DNA from: an uncultured Mycoplasmatota bacterium | Lineage (GTDB): Bacteria; Bacillota_I; Bacilli_A; RF39; UBA660 | Assembly: GCA_946497375.1 (NCBI GenBank) | Contig: CAMMKE010000074.1 | Location: 1-5,011 of the forward strand | DNA length: 5,011 nt | Direction of reading: 5' to 3' | Shown here: positions 1-4,938 of the stretch, piece after piece | Position numbering within the stretch: the stretch's first letter is position 1 | How the letters are laid out: every line of letters starts with the position of its first letter | The notes under the pieces: generated by a model | Told to the model about the DNA's origin: nothing | What the model saw: only the letters and a program-made list of their open reading frames with translations | Databases searched by the model: none | Made by a program: the position numbers and the translations under genes

Positions 1-87
1 ACTCCCTTCTTATACACCATTTGTAAAAAATATAAAATTAGTGCTGATTATCTTTTAGGCAAAATAAATGACCCTAAATATTTATAG
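1..87 (+). CDS. XRE-family transcriptional regulator, C-terminal end (partial)
   Basis: This is the 3' end of a plus-strand gene that begins outside the window. The frame is open from base 1 and ends at TAG 85-87, giving 28 residues. The stretch LYTICKKYKISADYLLGKI resembles the end of the DNA-binding domain in many XRE/Cro-CI regulators, where a helix is followed by a pattern like '(V/I)S.DYLLG' and a short tail. If so, it would be a DNA-binding regulator with its helix-turn-helix upstream of the window. The tail after LLG is only eight residues (KINDPKYL), so no effector domain follows. Its last 14 bases overlap the convergent dGTPase-like gene tail to tail. The family call rests on one short motif; a chance frame is possible but less likely, given how well the motif fits. 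Confidence 0.6.
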   Translation, partial: TPFLYTICKKYKISADYLLGKINDPKYL

Positions 88-99
88 GATCATTTTTTT
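66..99. terminator. Bidirectional intrinsic terminator over two convergent stop codons
   Basis: Bases 66-76 pair with 85-95 around an 8-base loop. The only defect is at pair 72/89, a C/A mismatch in the plus-strand RNA but a U-G wobble in the minus-strand RNA. On the plus strand the stem runs into T93-T99. On the minus strand it is followed by TTTATTTT. It can therefore end transcripts from both sides. Both stop codons (minus TAG 76-74 and plus TAG 85-87) lie within the hairpin, so coding and termination signals overlap fully. Confidence 0.7.
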
Positions 100-1213
100 C
101 TATTCTATCATATTCTCTTAAAAAGAAATCATCAGTCATACCTGCTATATAATCAATAACCATTCTTTCATGAGTGGTATTATTTTTATAATCATCACTC
201 ATATTTTCTAAATAAGAATTAATAATTGGTGAATTTAAATTATTTATTTTTAAATCATGCAAATAAGTATCAAATAAACACACAAATTTTCTTCTTAACT
301 CTTCTTTTTCTTCCTTACTCATCGCTTTATTATAAATATGCTCATAATTAAATCTTTTTAAATTTTCTATAGCTTTAAATACTTCATCACTTAATTTAAT
401 ATAATCTTTTCCATAACTATTATTAATAATATCTAAAATACAAGTATTAACAATTTCTTTTGTCGTACTTCCAAGTACATCGGTAATATCATCAGGTATT
501 TCTTCTCTATTTAAAACATGTAATCTTACTGCATCATCTATATCTCGTCCTAAGTAAGCTATTAAATCACTTACCCTTACAACACATCCTTCTAATGTCA
601 TAGGCTTCATTTTTAAAAGAATCTCTTTATCTTTATAGCTTTCTTCATATTCCTCTAAAAACTCTTCCTTAGTCTTTTTTCTTGGGTGATACTCTCCTAA
701 AGCAAATTCCCCATTATGACACATTATTGCATCTAATACTTGCACCGTAATATTGATTCCTTTGCCATAATTTTCTAAACACATCAAGTTTCTAACACTT
801 TCAATATTATGATTAAAATATCCTTCCCCATGACTCAAACTGATATCATTTAAAATATATTCACCCTGATGTCCAAACGGCACATGCCCTAAATCATGTC
901 CTAAAGCCGCAGCCTCAATCAAATCTTCATTTAATCCTAAAGCTCTTCCAATTGTTCTAGCTATCTTACTTACAAATTGCACATGAATCATTCTTTTAGC
1001 TACATGATCATGAATTGTATTAGAAAAAACTTGAGTTTTATCTTGATAACGAATAAAAGCAAGTGAATAAATAATACGATCAATATCCCTAAAAAAAGGC
1101 GTTCTTATATCATCATGATTTGGCCTTAAATATATAGCCTCTTTATCCAAACATGCATAACGACTTAAATTTTCATTATGATTACTCATTTTCATATAAA
1201 TATCTTGTTTCAT
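74..1213 (-). CDS. dGTPase-like HD-domain deoxynucleoside triphosphate triphosphohydrolase
   Basis: This 379-residue cytoplasmic protein belongs to the HD-superfamily dGTPase group. Known members hydrolyse dGTP or other dNTPs to the deoxynucleoside plus triphosphate and help control nucleotide pools. Family landmarks are in order: RDIDRIIYSLAFIRYQDKTQVF-like start (about residues 42-63), first HD histidine H77 (RMIH), GHDLGHVPFGHQGE at 105-118 with metal ligands H106 and D107 plus residues matching E. coli Dgt H126 and E129 (here H115 and E118), GYFNHNIESVR at 131-141, and VRVSDLIAYLGRDIDDA at 212-228 with the last HD aspartate D216. All metal ligands are present, so it should be active. The frame extends to an ATG at 1252, but I chose 1213 because AGGAGG lies just upstream, the longer start has only a distant weak site, and a promoter lies within the extension. 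The natural substrate is unknown, so no gene symbol is given. Confidence 0.9.
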   Translation of the reverse strand: MKQDIYMKMSNHNENLSRYACLDKEAIYLRPNHDDIRTPFFRDIDRIIYSLAFIRYQDKTQVFSNTIHDHVAKRMIHVQFVSKIARTIGRALGLNEDLIEAAALGHDLGHVPFGHQGEYILNDISLSHGEGYFNHNIESVRNLMCLENYGKGINITVQVLDAIMCHNGEFALGEYHPRKKTKEEFLEEYEESYKDKEILLKMKPMTLEGCVVRVSDLIAYLGRDIDDAVRLHVLNREEIPDDITDVLGSTTKEIVNTCILDIINNSYGKDYIKLSDEVFKAIENLKRFNYEHIYNKAMSKEEKEELRRKFVCLFDTYLHDLKINNLNSPIINSYLENMSDDYKNNTTHERMVIDYIAGMTDDFFLREYDRIEKNDPINI

Positions 1214-1216
1214 ATT

Positions 1217-1224
1217 TCCTCCTG
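1217..1224 (-). promoter_or_regulatory. Ribosome binding site that decides the dGTPase-like start
   Basis: On the minus strand, CAGGAGGA lies just before AAT-ATG, with AGGAGG four bases from the ATG at 1213. The alternative ATG at 1252 has only AAAGGA about 12 bases away. The contrast favours 1213 as the start. Confidence 0.75.
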
Positions 1225-1235
1225 TATTAATTTTA

Positions 1236-1264
1236 ATTTTATCAAAATCCATTAAGAAAGTCTA
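1236..1264 (-). promoter_or_regulatory. Candidate sigma-A promoter for the dGTPase-like gene
   Basis: On the minus strand, TAGACT (1264-1259; 4 of 6 to TTGACA) is followed after 17 bases by TAAAAT (1241-1236; 5 of 6 to TATAAT). A TG one base before the -10 makes it an extended -10. Transcription would start near 1229, downstream of the ATG at 1252 and about 16 bases before the ATG at 1213. This supports the shorter start and independent transcription of this gene. Confidence 0.5.
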
Positions 1265-1274
1265 TCCTTTTCCC

Positions 1275-1302
1275 AATAGAAAAGATGTCCCAATTTAGGA
1301 CA
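1275..1302 (-). terminator. Weak intrinsic terminator after the membrane protein gene
   Basis: On the minus strand, TGTCC (1302-1298) pairs with GGACA (1290-1286). An added U-G pair closes a 5-base loop, and TCTTTTCTATT follows. The stem is only six pairs and the T-run is broken, so read-through into the dGTPase-like gene is likely. It starts five bases after the stop codon of the upstream gene, the usual position for a terminator. Confidence 0.45.
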
Positions 1303-1306
1303 CCCA

Positions 1307-2710
1307 CTATAATGTTACATCTTCACTAATACCAAAACGTTCAAGTATACTCATAACATTTTCCATAATAACATTTTGCTCTTCTTCTGTTAAAGTATCT
1401 ACATCTACACTATTAGTTACATCAAGACTATTTAAAGAGCCTTTACCCATTTGAATACTTCCATCTAAGTCAATAATATTTTCTGTTCCATAACTATCTA
1501 CAGCATAACTCATACCAATATCAAAAGACATTTCATTTTTACTTTCCTTTATATTACTAATATCTAAAATAAAAGTATAGTCTTCCCCATAACTACTAGT
1601 TGTTACCTCTACTCTTGATTGGTCATCTTCTTTAGTATAAGTAAGATTTAATATTTCTTCATCCATTTCATTATAACTTATTGTTAAAGTATTATCTTGA
1701 TAAGCAATATCAAAATTAGTATCTTCATCACCAATAATCATATTAAATACTTCACTTTGATAAGTAAAGCGCATAACGCTATCTTTTTCTACTACTAAAC
1801 TACCAGCAATAATATGATTTCCCGCATTAACATACAAATTAAGTTCCATATATGGGGCTTCACTTAAATCAATTTCTTCTTTTAATAATTCTTGGATATC
1901 ACTAGTAGATGCCCCACTAATATTGGATAATGCCGTAAGTAACTCATTATTATTAGCCATTTCTCTTTGTACATATTCTATTGTACGTTCCAAGTTACTT
2001 TTATCTAAAACATAAGTAATTTTCTTGCTATCAATATTTCTATCATTAATAGTTATAGCCTCATTATCTGTCCGAAACTTATCCTCATCTAAAGAATTAA
2101 TAAATATATCTTTCATTTCCGATAAAATAACATGAAGATTATCATAATTTATATCAACATCATAATCCTGAATCGTAAAAATACTACCATCAATACTAGC
2201 TTCTCCTAAATCTAGTACTCTATCATAAATATCATCACTATCTAAATACGCTCTACCATTTAGATAAGATAAAAATAAACTTACAAGTGCTTCATTATTA
2301 TAACTAGCATCTAAATCTAAATTAAGTATTTCACTTGGATAATCCACTCCCAAAGCTAAATCAAACTGATAACCATCGAAAGCTTCCACATCTTCACCCA
2401 TACCTCCGATTTCGATCTCAGCATTTAAAACAAAAGCTTCTTCCATCGGATTAAGCGAAAATGTCCTATTTAAGTTTTCATTTAAATATCCATCTACTAG
2501 TTCATAAGTACCATTTATCGCATTTGTAAACACACTCTTAGGATTAACAGCTAATTTCTGATAGCCAAAATATAGGCCAACTGCTACGGCAATAACAAGT
2601 AACACTATAATAAGTATTACTTTTCCCCTCTTTTTAGGCTTTACTACTTCTGTAGTTGGAACTACTATTTGATTAAGATCATCTTCCATAAAATTTTGTT
2701 TATTATTCAT
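1307..2710 (-). CDS. Single-pass membrane protein with large acidic extracellular domain, function unknown
   Basis: I do not recognise this 467-residue protein. Its N-terminus is about 25 residues and cytoplasmic. A basic stretch (KPKKRGK, about 25-31) and one hydrophobic helix (about 31-49, VILIIVLLVIAVAVGLYFG) follow, placing the remaining ~415 residues outside the cell. The outer part is acidic, has no Cys or Trp, and alternates polar and hydrophobic residues in runs such as NTLTISYNEMDEEILNLTYT, suggesting long antiparallel beta-sheet. The region after the helix (NPKSVFTNAINGTYELVDGY) may be a helical start to that domain. There is no lipobox or LPXTG. The frame also has a GTG at 2713; I chose the ATG at 2710 because GAGGTG lies 7 bases before it. 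It follows the secreted amidase by 64 bases, so the two may act together at the surface; this is inference only. Candidate roles are ligand binding or sensing. Confidence 0.75.
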   Translation of the reverse strand: MNNKQNFMEDDLNQIVVPTTEVVKPKKRGKVILIIVLLVIAVAVGLYFGYQKLAVNPKSVFTNAINGTYELVDGYLNENLNRTFSLNPMEEAFVLNAEIEIGGMGEDVEAFDGYQFDLALGVDYPSEILNLDLDASYNNEALVSLFLSYLNGRAYLDSDDIYDRVLDLGEASIDGSIFTIQDYDVDINYDNLHVILSEMKDIFINSLDEDKFRTDNEAITINDRNIDSKKITYVLDKSNLERTIEYVQREMANNNELLTALSNISGASTSDIQELLKEEIDLSEAPYMELNLYVNAGNHIIAGSLVVEKDSVMRFTYQSEVFNMIIGDEDTNFDIAYQDNTLTISYNEMDEEILNLTYTKEDDQSRVEVTTSSYGEDYTFILDISNIKESKNEMSFDIGMSYAVDSYGTENIIDLDGSIQMGKGSLNSLDVTNSVDVDTLTEEEQNVIMENVMSILERFGISEDVTL

Positions 2711-2743
2711 CACTACACACCTCTTCTAATATAATATATTTTT

Positions 2744-2772
2744 ATTGTACCAAAAATTTCTTTCTTTGCCTA
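2744..2772 (-). promoter_or_regulatory. Candidate promoter for the membrane protein gene
   Basis: On the minus strand, TAGGCA (2772-2767; 4 of 6) lies 17 bases from TACAAT (2749-2744; 5 of 6), with a TG one base before the -10. Transcription would start near 2737, leaving about 27 bases of leader that contain the GAGGTG site. The -35 begins just three bases after the amidase stop. No terminator hairpin is seen between the genes, so read-through from the amidase is also expected. Confidence 0.4.
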
Positions 2773-2774
2773 TC

Positions 2775-4562
2775 CTATTTTCTTAATTTGAAATAAAAAG
2801 CTTTAATTTTCTTACCCAAGCAATAATAAATAATCCCAAATAAGCCAAAACTTACAACTAATAATAATAAAAGAATCACAAAAGTAATAGAACAGTCTTC
2901 TTGATGTTCTCTTAAAAGTTCCCTTTCTTGATATTTATCAATTAAATTTTGTGCTTCTATTTCATTCTCTGCTTCACTATTTTGGCTATAATTAAGAAAA
3001 TATTCTTTTGTCTCTTCTTTCAAAGTACTATTATCTTGTTCATAATAATATTTTAAAACTTCTATATAATCTGGTATTTCATATAAAGAAGGAGTAAGAC
3101 TACTATTTACAATAGCTAAATTACTTTCTTGTTCAAATAAGTAACTCACTTGATAAATCAATTCTTCTTCATTTTTCAAACTAAAGAATTCCAGTCCATA
3201 CGGAAACCCATCAATATATCCCATATTTACCGTAATAGATGGATAACCTATGACACTACCTAAAAAACTTCCCGGAGCATTTAAAGTGCTACTGCTACTA
3301 AGTGGAAAAACTTTATTTTTAGTTGTCGGATAAACAAGCAAATCTAAATCATATTCTTCAAACACACTTAAAATATAATTTTCAAATATCTCTTTTTTAG
3401 TTGCATCATTATCATAAGTCCACATACCACTACATTCTTCTAAATATCCATCTAAACTATAAATTTTACCACTAGCCATAACTAAATCCTGAAAACTTCT
3501 AATACTTCCTACTGTACCATTTATATAACTATTAAATCCATCACAAAAACTTCCCCCACTCATAGAAGTATTTGCTAAATTATAATAATAAGAATTAAGC
3601 AACTCAGAAATAGATACTAATTCGGCACCCATATCTTCTAATAACTGAATTTTTTCATTAGCTAAAGTTTTAATATCCTCATCTGTAGCTTGATTCACCC
3701 GAATAGAACTATCACTCCCATTTAAATAACTATCAATAACTCCTATTCTAACACCATCTAAAGAAGTTTTATTTAAACTATAACTTTCATTATTTTCATT
3801 AATAGCGCTTAACAATAAAGCATTATCTTCTACCGTTTTGGATATTACACCTACCGTATCTCTCGTAACATCATAAGGAATTATGCCATCACTACTAATA
3901 AGCCCCACACTTGGACGCATACCTACTAATCCCGCTGCTGATGCTGGAATGCGCACTGATGAGTTGGTATCAGTACCTAAACTAGCTGCCGCCATCGAAG
4001 TCGCAACCGCAACAGCACTACCTCCACTAGAACCATATGGTGTATAACTAGTATTAAAAGCATTTCTTACTTGCCCATAACTACTAAAAGAATTACCAGC
4101 TGCAAAAGCAAACTCACTCATATTAGTACTAGCTAGAATTATAGCACCCGCTTCTTTAAGTCTCTTGATAACTAAAGCATCTTCTATTGGATAATTATCA
4201 CTTAAAGCTAAAGACCCAGCTGTAGTAGCAAGACCTTCCACATCGATATTTGTTTTAACAACTATTGGAATACCATGAAGAGCACTCCGAACATTTCCGT
4301 AAGCTCGCTCTAAATCCAATTCTCGTGCTTCTTCTAAAGCATTTTTGTTAATCTCTCTTATCGCATTAAACTCACTATTATAAGCATCAATTCTTTCTAA
4401 ATACAAAGTAACTAATAATTCACTAGTTAAATATCCCTTATCTAAAGCATCAGCTAAATCACTAATACTCATCTTTGTAATATCCACTACAGCTTTTGTA
4501 TAAGCTGAAACACTTATCGGCAAAAATATAATTAATAATAAAATTACTTTCACTAATTTCAT
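2775..4562 (-). CDS. Secreted, membrane-anchored amidase-signature enzyme
   Basis: This 595-residue protein belongs to the amidase signature family, serine hydrolases that cleave C-N amide bonds. The catalytic core runs from about 30 to 480. Lys103 lies in HGIPIVVKTNID, Ser178 in YGSSGGSAVAVA, and the nucleophile Ser202 in GTDTNSSVRIPAS. The 75- and 24-residue gaps between them equal those in FAAH and GatA, so the triad is intact. The usual Gly-Gly before the nucleophile is Asn-Ser here. GYPSITVNMGYIDGFPYGLEF (about 439-459) is the typical C-terminal core. Residues 1-20 form a signal peptide ending SVSA. About 75 charged residues follow the core, then a helix at 559-582 and a basic tail (KKIKAFYFKLRK). 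The enzyme should thus sit outside, anchored by its C-terminus. Export and the absence of gatB or gatC here argue against GatA. AGAGG lies six bases before the ATG. The substrate is unknown. Confidence 0.9.
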   Translation of the reverse strand: MKLVKVILLLIIFLPISVSAYTKAVVDITKMSISDLADALDKGYLTSELLVTLYLERIDAYNSEFNAIREINKNALEEARELDLERAYGNVRSALHGIPIVVKTNIDVEGLATTAGSLALSDNYPIEDALVIKRLKEAGAIILASTNMSEFAFAAGNSFSSYGQVRNAFNTSYTPYGSSGGSAVAVATSMAAASLGTDTNSSVRIPASAAGLVGMRPSVGLISSDGIIPYDVTRDTVGVISKTVEDNALLLSAINENNESYSLNKTSLDGVRIGVIDSYLNGSDSSIRVNQATDEDIKTLANEKIQLLEDMGAELVSISELLNSYYYNLANTSMSGGSFCDGFNSYINGTVGSIRSFQDLVMASGKIYSLDGYLEECSGMWTYDNDATKKEIFENYILSVFEEYDLDLLVYPTTKNKVFPLSSSSTLNAPGSFLGSVIGYPSITVNMGYIDGFPYGLEFFSLKNEEELIYQVSYLFEQESNLAIVNSSLTPSLYEIPDYIEVLKYYYEQDNSTLKEETKEYFLNYSQNSEAENEIEAQNLIDKYQERELLREHQEDCSITFVILLLLLVVSFGLFGIIYYCLGKKIKAFYFKLRK

Positions 4563-4579
4563 AATAAACCTCTATAACT

Positions 4580-4609
4580 ATTATATATGATAAAGAACTA
4601 AAATGAAAA
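4580..4609 (-). promoter_or_regulatory. Candidate promoter for the amidase gene
   Basis: On the minus strand, TTTTCA (4609-4604; 4 of 6) lies 18 bases from a perfect TATAAT (4585-4580). Transcription would start near 4573, so the AGAGG ribosome site (4573-4569) would be at the very 5' end of the message, an unusually short leader. Either the true start is a few bases upstream or a second promoter exists further up. Confidence 0.5.
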
Positions 4610-4626
4610 TAAAAAACTTAAGTTAG

Positions 4627-4643
4627 TGTCGAATTTTGTCGAA
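4627..4643 (+). promoter_or_regulatory. Tandem TGTCGAA boxes resembling Spo0A (0A) boxes
   Basis: TGTCGAA occurs at 4627-4633 and again at 4637-4643, in the same orientation and 10 bp apart. The second copy reads TTTTGTCGAAC, a full match to the 0A-box consensus TTTGTCGAA. Repeats one helical turn apart suit a head-to-tail dimer. The pair lies between the divergent amidase promoter (-35 at 4609) and the plus-strand small-gene promoter (-35 at 4653), so it could control either. The window contains no Spo0A gene, so another regulator could use the site. Confidence 0.45.
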
Positions 4644-4652
4644 CGGTTTTTC

Positions 4653-4681
4653 TTGCTTTTTTTAGTACAATCATTCATAAT
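4653..4681 (+). promoter_or_regulatory. Candidate promoter for the small hydrophobic peptide transcript
   Basis: TTGCTT (4653-4658; 3 of 6, TTG kept) is followed after 17 bases by CATAAT (4676-4681; 5 of 6). Transcription would start near 4688, at the first base of the 28-nt repeat and 75 bases before the first start codon. A TACAAT at 4666-4671 is an alternative -10 but has no good -35. Confidence 0.45.
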
Positions 4682-4687
4682 AGAAGC

Positions 4688-4715
4688 TGTTATCTTATTT
4701 GGTGGTAGCGCCTGC
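4688..4715 (+). repeat. 28-nt inverted repeat, left copy (5' leader of plus-strand RNA)
   Basis: This copy starts TGTTATC, carries TTTGGTGGTA, and ends CGCCTGC. Its partner is the reverse complement of 4900-4927, which shares TGTTATC, TTGGTGG and CGCCTGC with a few changes and one small shift. In RNA, UGUUAUC (4688-4694) can pair with GGUAGCG (4704-4710), partly by G-U wobbles. GAAGC and CATAA outside it also pair with GCTTC and TTATG, giving a long imperfect hairpin over 4676-4725. Confidence 0.7.
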
Positions 4716-4725
4716 TTCATTTATG

Positions 4726-4741
4726 AGTAGTAATAACTACT
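4726..4741 (+). other. Small perfect hairpin in the leader
   Basis: AGTAGT (4726-4731) and ACTACT (4736-4741) are perfectly complementary around AATA. The hairpin lies 11 bases before the AGGGGG ribosome site at 4753-4758. It could modulate ribosome access, or act as a pairing target for an antisense RNA. Confidence 0.5.
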
Positions 4742-4762
4742 TGAATTTATTCAGGGGGTTTT

Positions 4763-4789
4763 ATGAAAGTAGGTGATGTAAATGCATGA
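4763..4789 (+). CDS. Possible 8-codon leader peptide overlapping the hydrophobic peptide gene
   Basis: The frame reads MKVGDVNA and stops at TGA 4787-4789. It has the strongest ribosome site in this region, AGGGGG at 4753-4758, four bases before the ATG. Its last three codons overlap the start of the next small frame, whose ATG is at 4782, an arrangement typical of translational coupling. The peptide itself is too short for any function to be proposed; a role in bringing ribosomes to the next start is the simplest reading. If TGA were read through, the frame would run on to TAA 4880-4882. Confidence 0.35.
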   Translation: MKVGDVNA

Positions 4790-4853
4790 GGAAAAAAAGA
4801 CCTTATACATTATAATAATTCTACTGATTTTAGTACTTCTAAAATTATGCTAG
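4782..4853 (+). CDS. 23-residue hydrophobic peptide, candidate type I toxin
   Basis: The frame from ATG 4782 to TAG 4851-4853 encodes a peptide that begins MHEEKKTLY. It continues with about 13 nearly pure Ile/Leu/Val residues and ends KLC. A charged N-terminus plus a single short membrane segment is the general form of many small membrane toxins of type I toxin-antitoxin systems, and of small regulatory membrane peptides. Its sequence matches no named toxin family that I recognise. AGGTG (4771-4775) lies six bases before the ATG, inside the leader frame. A predicted antisense RNA converges from the right and covers the region just after the stop codon, and the leader can fold with the 3' end. 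These features together favour a real gene; the toxin role is inference. The run A AAA AAG early in the gene is also a classic -1 slippery heptamer. Confidence 0.5.
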   Translation: MHEEKKTLYIIIILLILVLLKLC

Positions 4854-4886
4854 AAGAAAAGACGTTAGCTCAAAAAGCATAACGTC
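4851..4886 (-). terminator. Intrinsic terminator of the minus-strand RNA
   Basis: GACGTTA (4861-4867) pairs perfectly with TAACGTC (4880-4886). GCT/AGC extends the stem to 10 pairs past one bulged base (4879). On the minus strand the stem is followed at once by TTTTCTTCT. On the plus strand no T-run follows, so it acts in one direction only. Confidence 0.7.
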
Positions 4887-4899
4887 TGCAGAAAAAAAC

Positions 4900-4927
4900 G
4901 CAGGCGTTATCCACCAAGTGGATAACA
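4900..4927 (-). repeat. 28-nt inverted repeat, right copy (5' end of minus-strand RNA)
   Basis: Read on the minus strand, this copy starts TGTTATC, contains TTGGTGG, and ends CGCCTGC, like the left copy at 4688-4715. The copies are 184 bases apart in opposite orientation. They can pair across the plus-strand RNA, joining its 5' leader to its 3' end. Each also lies within a few bases of the predicted start of its own RNA. Confidence 0.7.
4906..4926. other. Perfect 9-bp hairpin with DnaA-box-like arms
   Basis: GTTATCCAC (4906-4914) and GTGGATAAC (4918-4926) form a perfect stem around CAA. In the plus-strand RNA this may be part of a weak 3' end structure, though the next sizeable T-run (4950-4956) is 24 bases away. 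In the minus-strand RNA it is the 5' hairpin. Each arm also matches the DnaA box TTATCCACA at 8 of 9 positions. Confidence 0.65.
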
Positions 4928-4938
4928 CTTACATATTT

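Larger units (their letters stand above)
4852..4932 (-). ncRNA. Predicted ~80-nt antisense RNA converging on the small peptide gene
   Basis: A minus-strand promoter at 4967-4939 and an intrinsic terminator at 4886-4851 bracket a transcript of about 80 nt with no plausible coding frame. It would start near 4932, form a perfect 9-bp hairpin almost at once (4926-4906), and end in the terminator stem. It is complementary to the stop codon region and the 3' untranslated part of the hydrophobic peptide message. This matches the geometry of txpA/RatA and bsrG/SR4, where the antitoxin RNA overlaps the 3' end of the toxin message. Existence and ends are predicted from signals only. Confidence 0.45.

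Noticed and set aside
1213..1252. A longer N-terminus (MDFDKIKINTGGN) for the dGTPase-like protein.
   Set aside because: The ribosome site is weak and distant, a promoter and a strong AGGAGG lie within the extension, and the added residues resemble no part of the family.
4615..4624. A 10-bp palindrome, AACTTAAGTT, near the amidase promoter.
   Set aside because: It is short and made mostly of A and T, so it is expected by chance in DNA of this composition, and no second copy was seen.
4700..4713. T-box riboswitch: GGTGGTAGCGCC resembles the T-box core GGTGGNACCGCG.
   Set aside because: The match breaks at the ACCGCG part. The sequence lies at the start of the predicted transcript, not after a stem I and specifier loop, and no aminoacyl-tRNA or amino-acid gene follows in the window.
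4723..4776. A 17-residue plus-strand frame starting MSSNNYLNLF.
   Set aside because: It has no ribosome site at a suitable distance, and it runs through the leader hairpin and the ribosome site of the next frame.
4763..4882. TGA read as Trp, Gly or selenocysteine, giving a 39-codon gene.
   Set aside because: The long genes use TGG for Trp and contain no in-frame TGA, and no hairpin of the selenocysteine type follows the TGA.
4688..4927. A MITE or insertion element bounded by 28-bp terminal inverted repeats that begin TG and end CA.
   Set aside because: No target-site duplication is visible in the flanks (AGAAGC on the left, CTTACA on the right), and promoters and a terminator fit the repeats better as RNA 5' ends. 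A relic with decayed flanks cannot be fully excluded.
4900..4927. An integron attC site, or the start of a CRISPR array.
   Set aside because: The arms do not match the attC core pattern (GTTRRRY / RYYYAAC), and the repeat occurs only twice, in opposite orientation, with no regular spacers.
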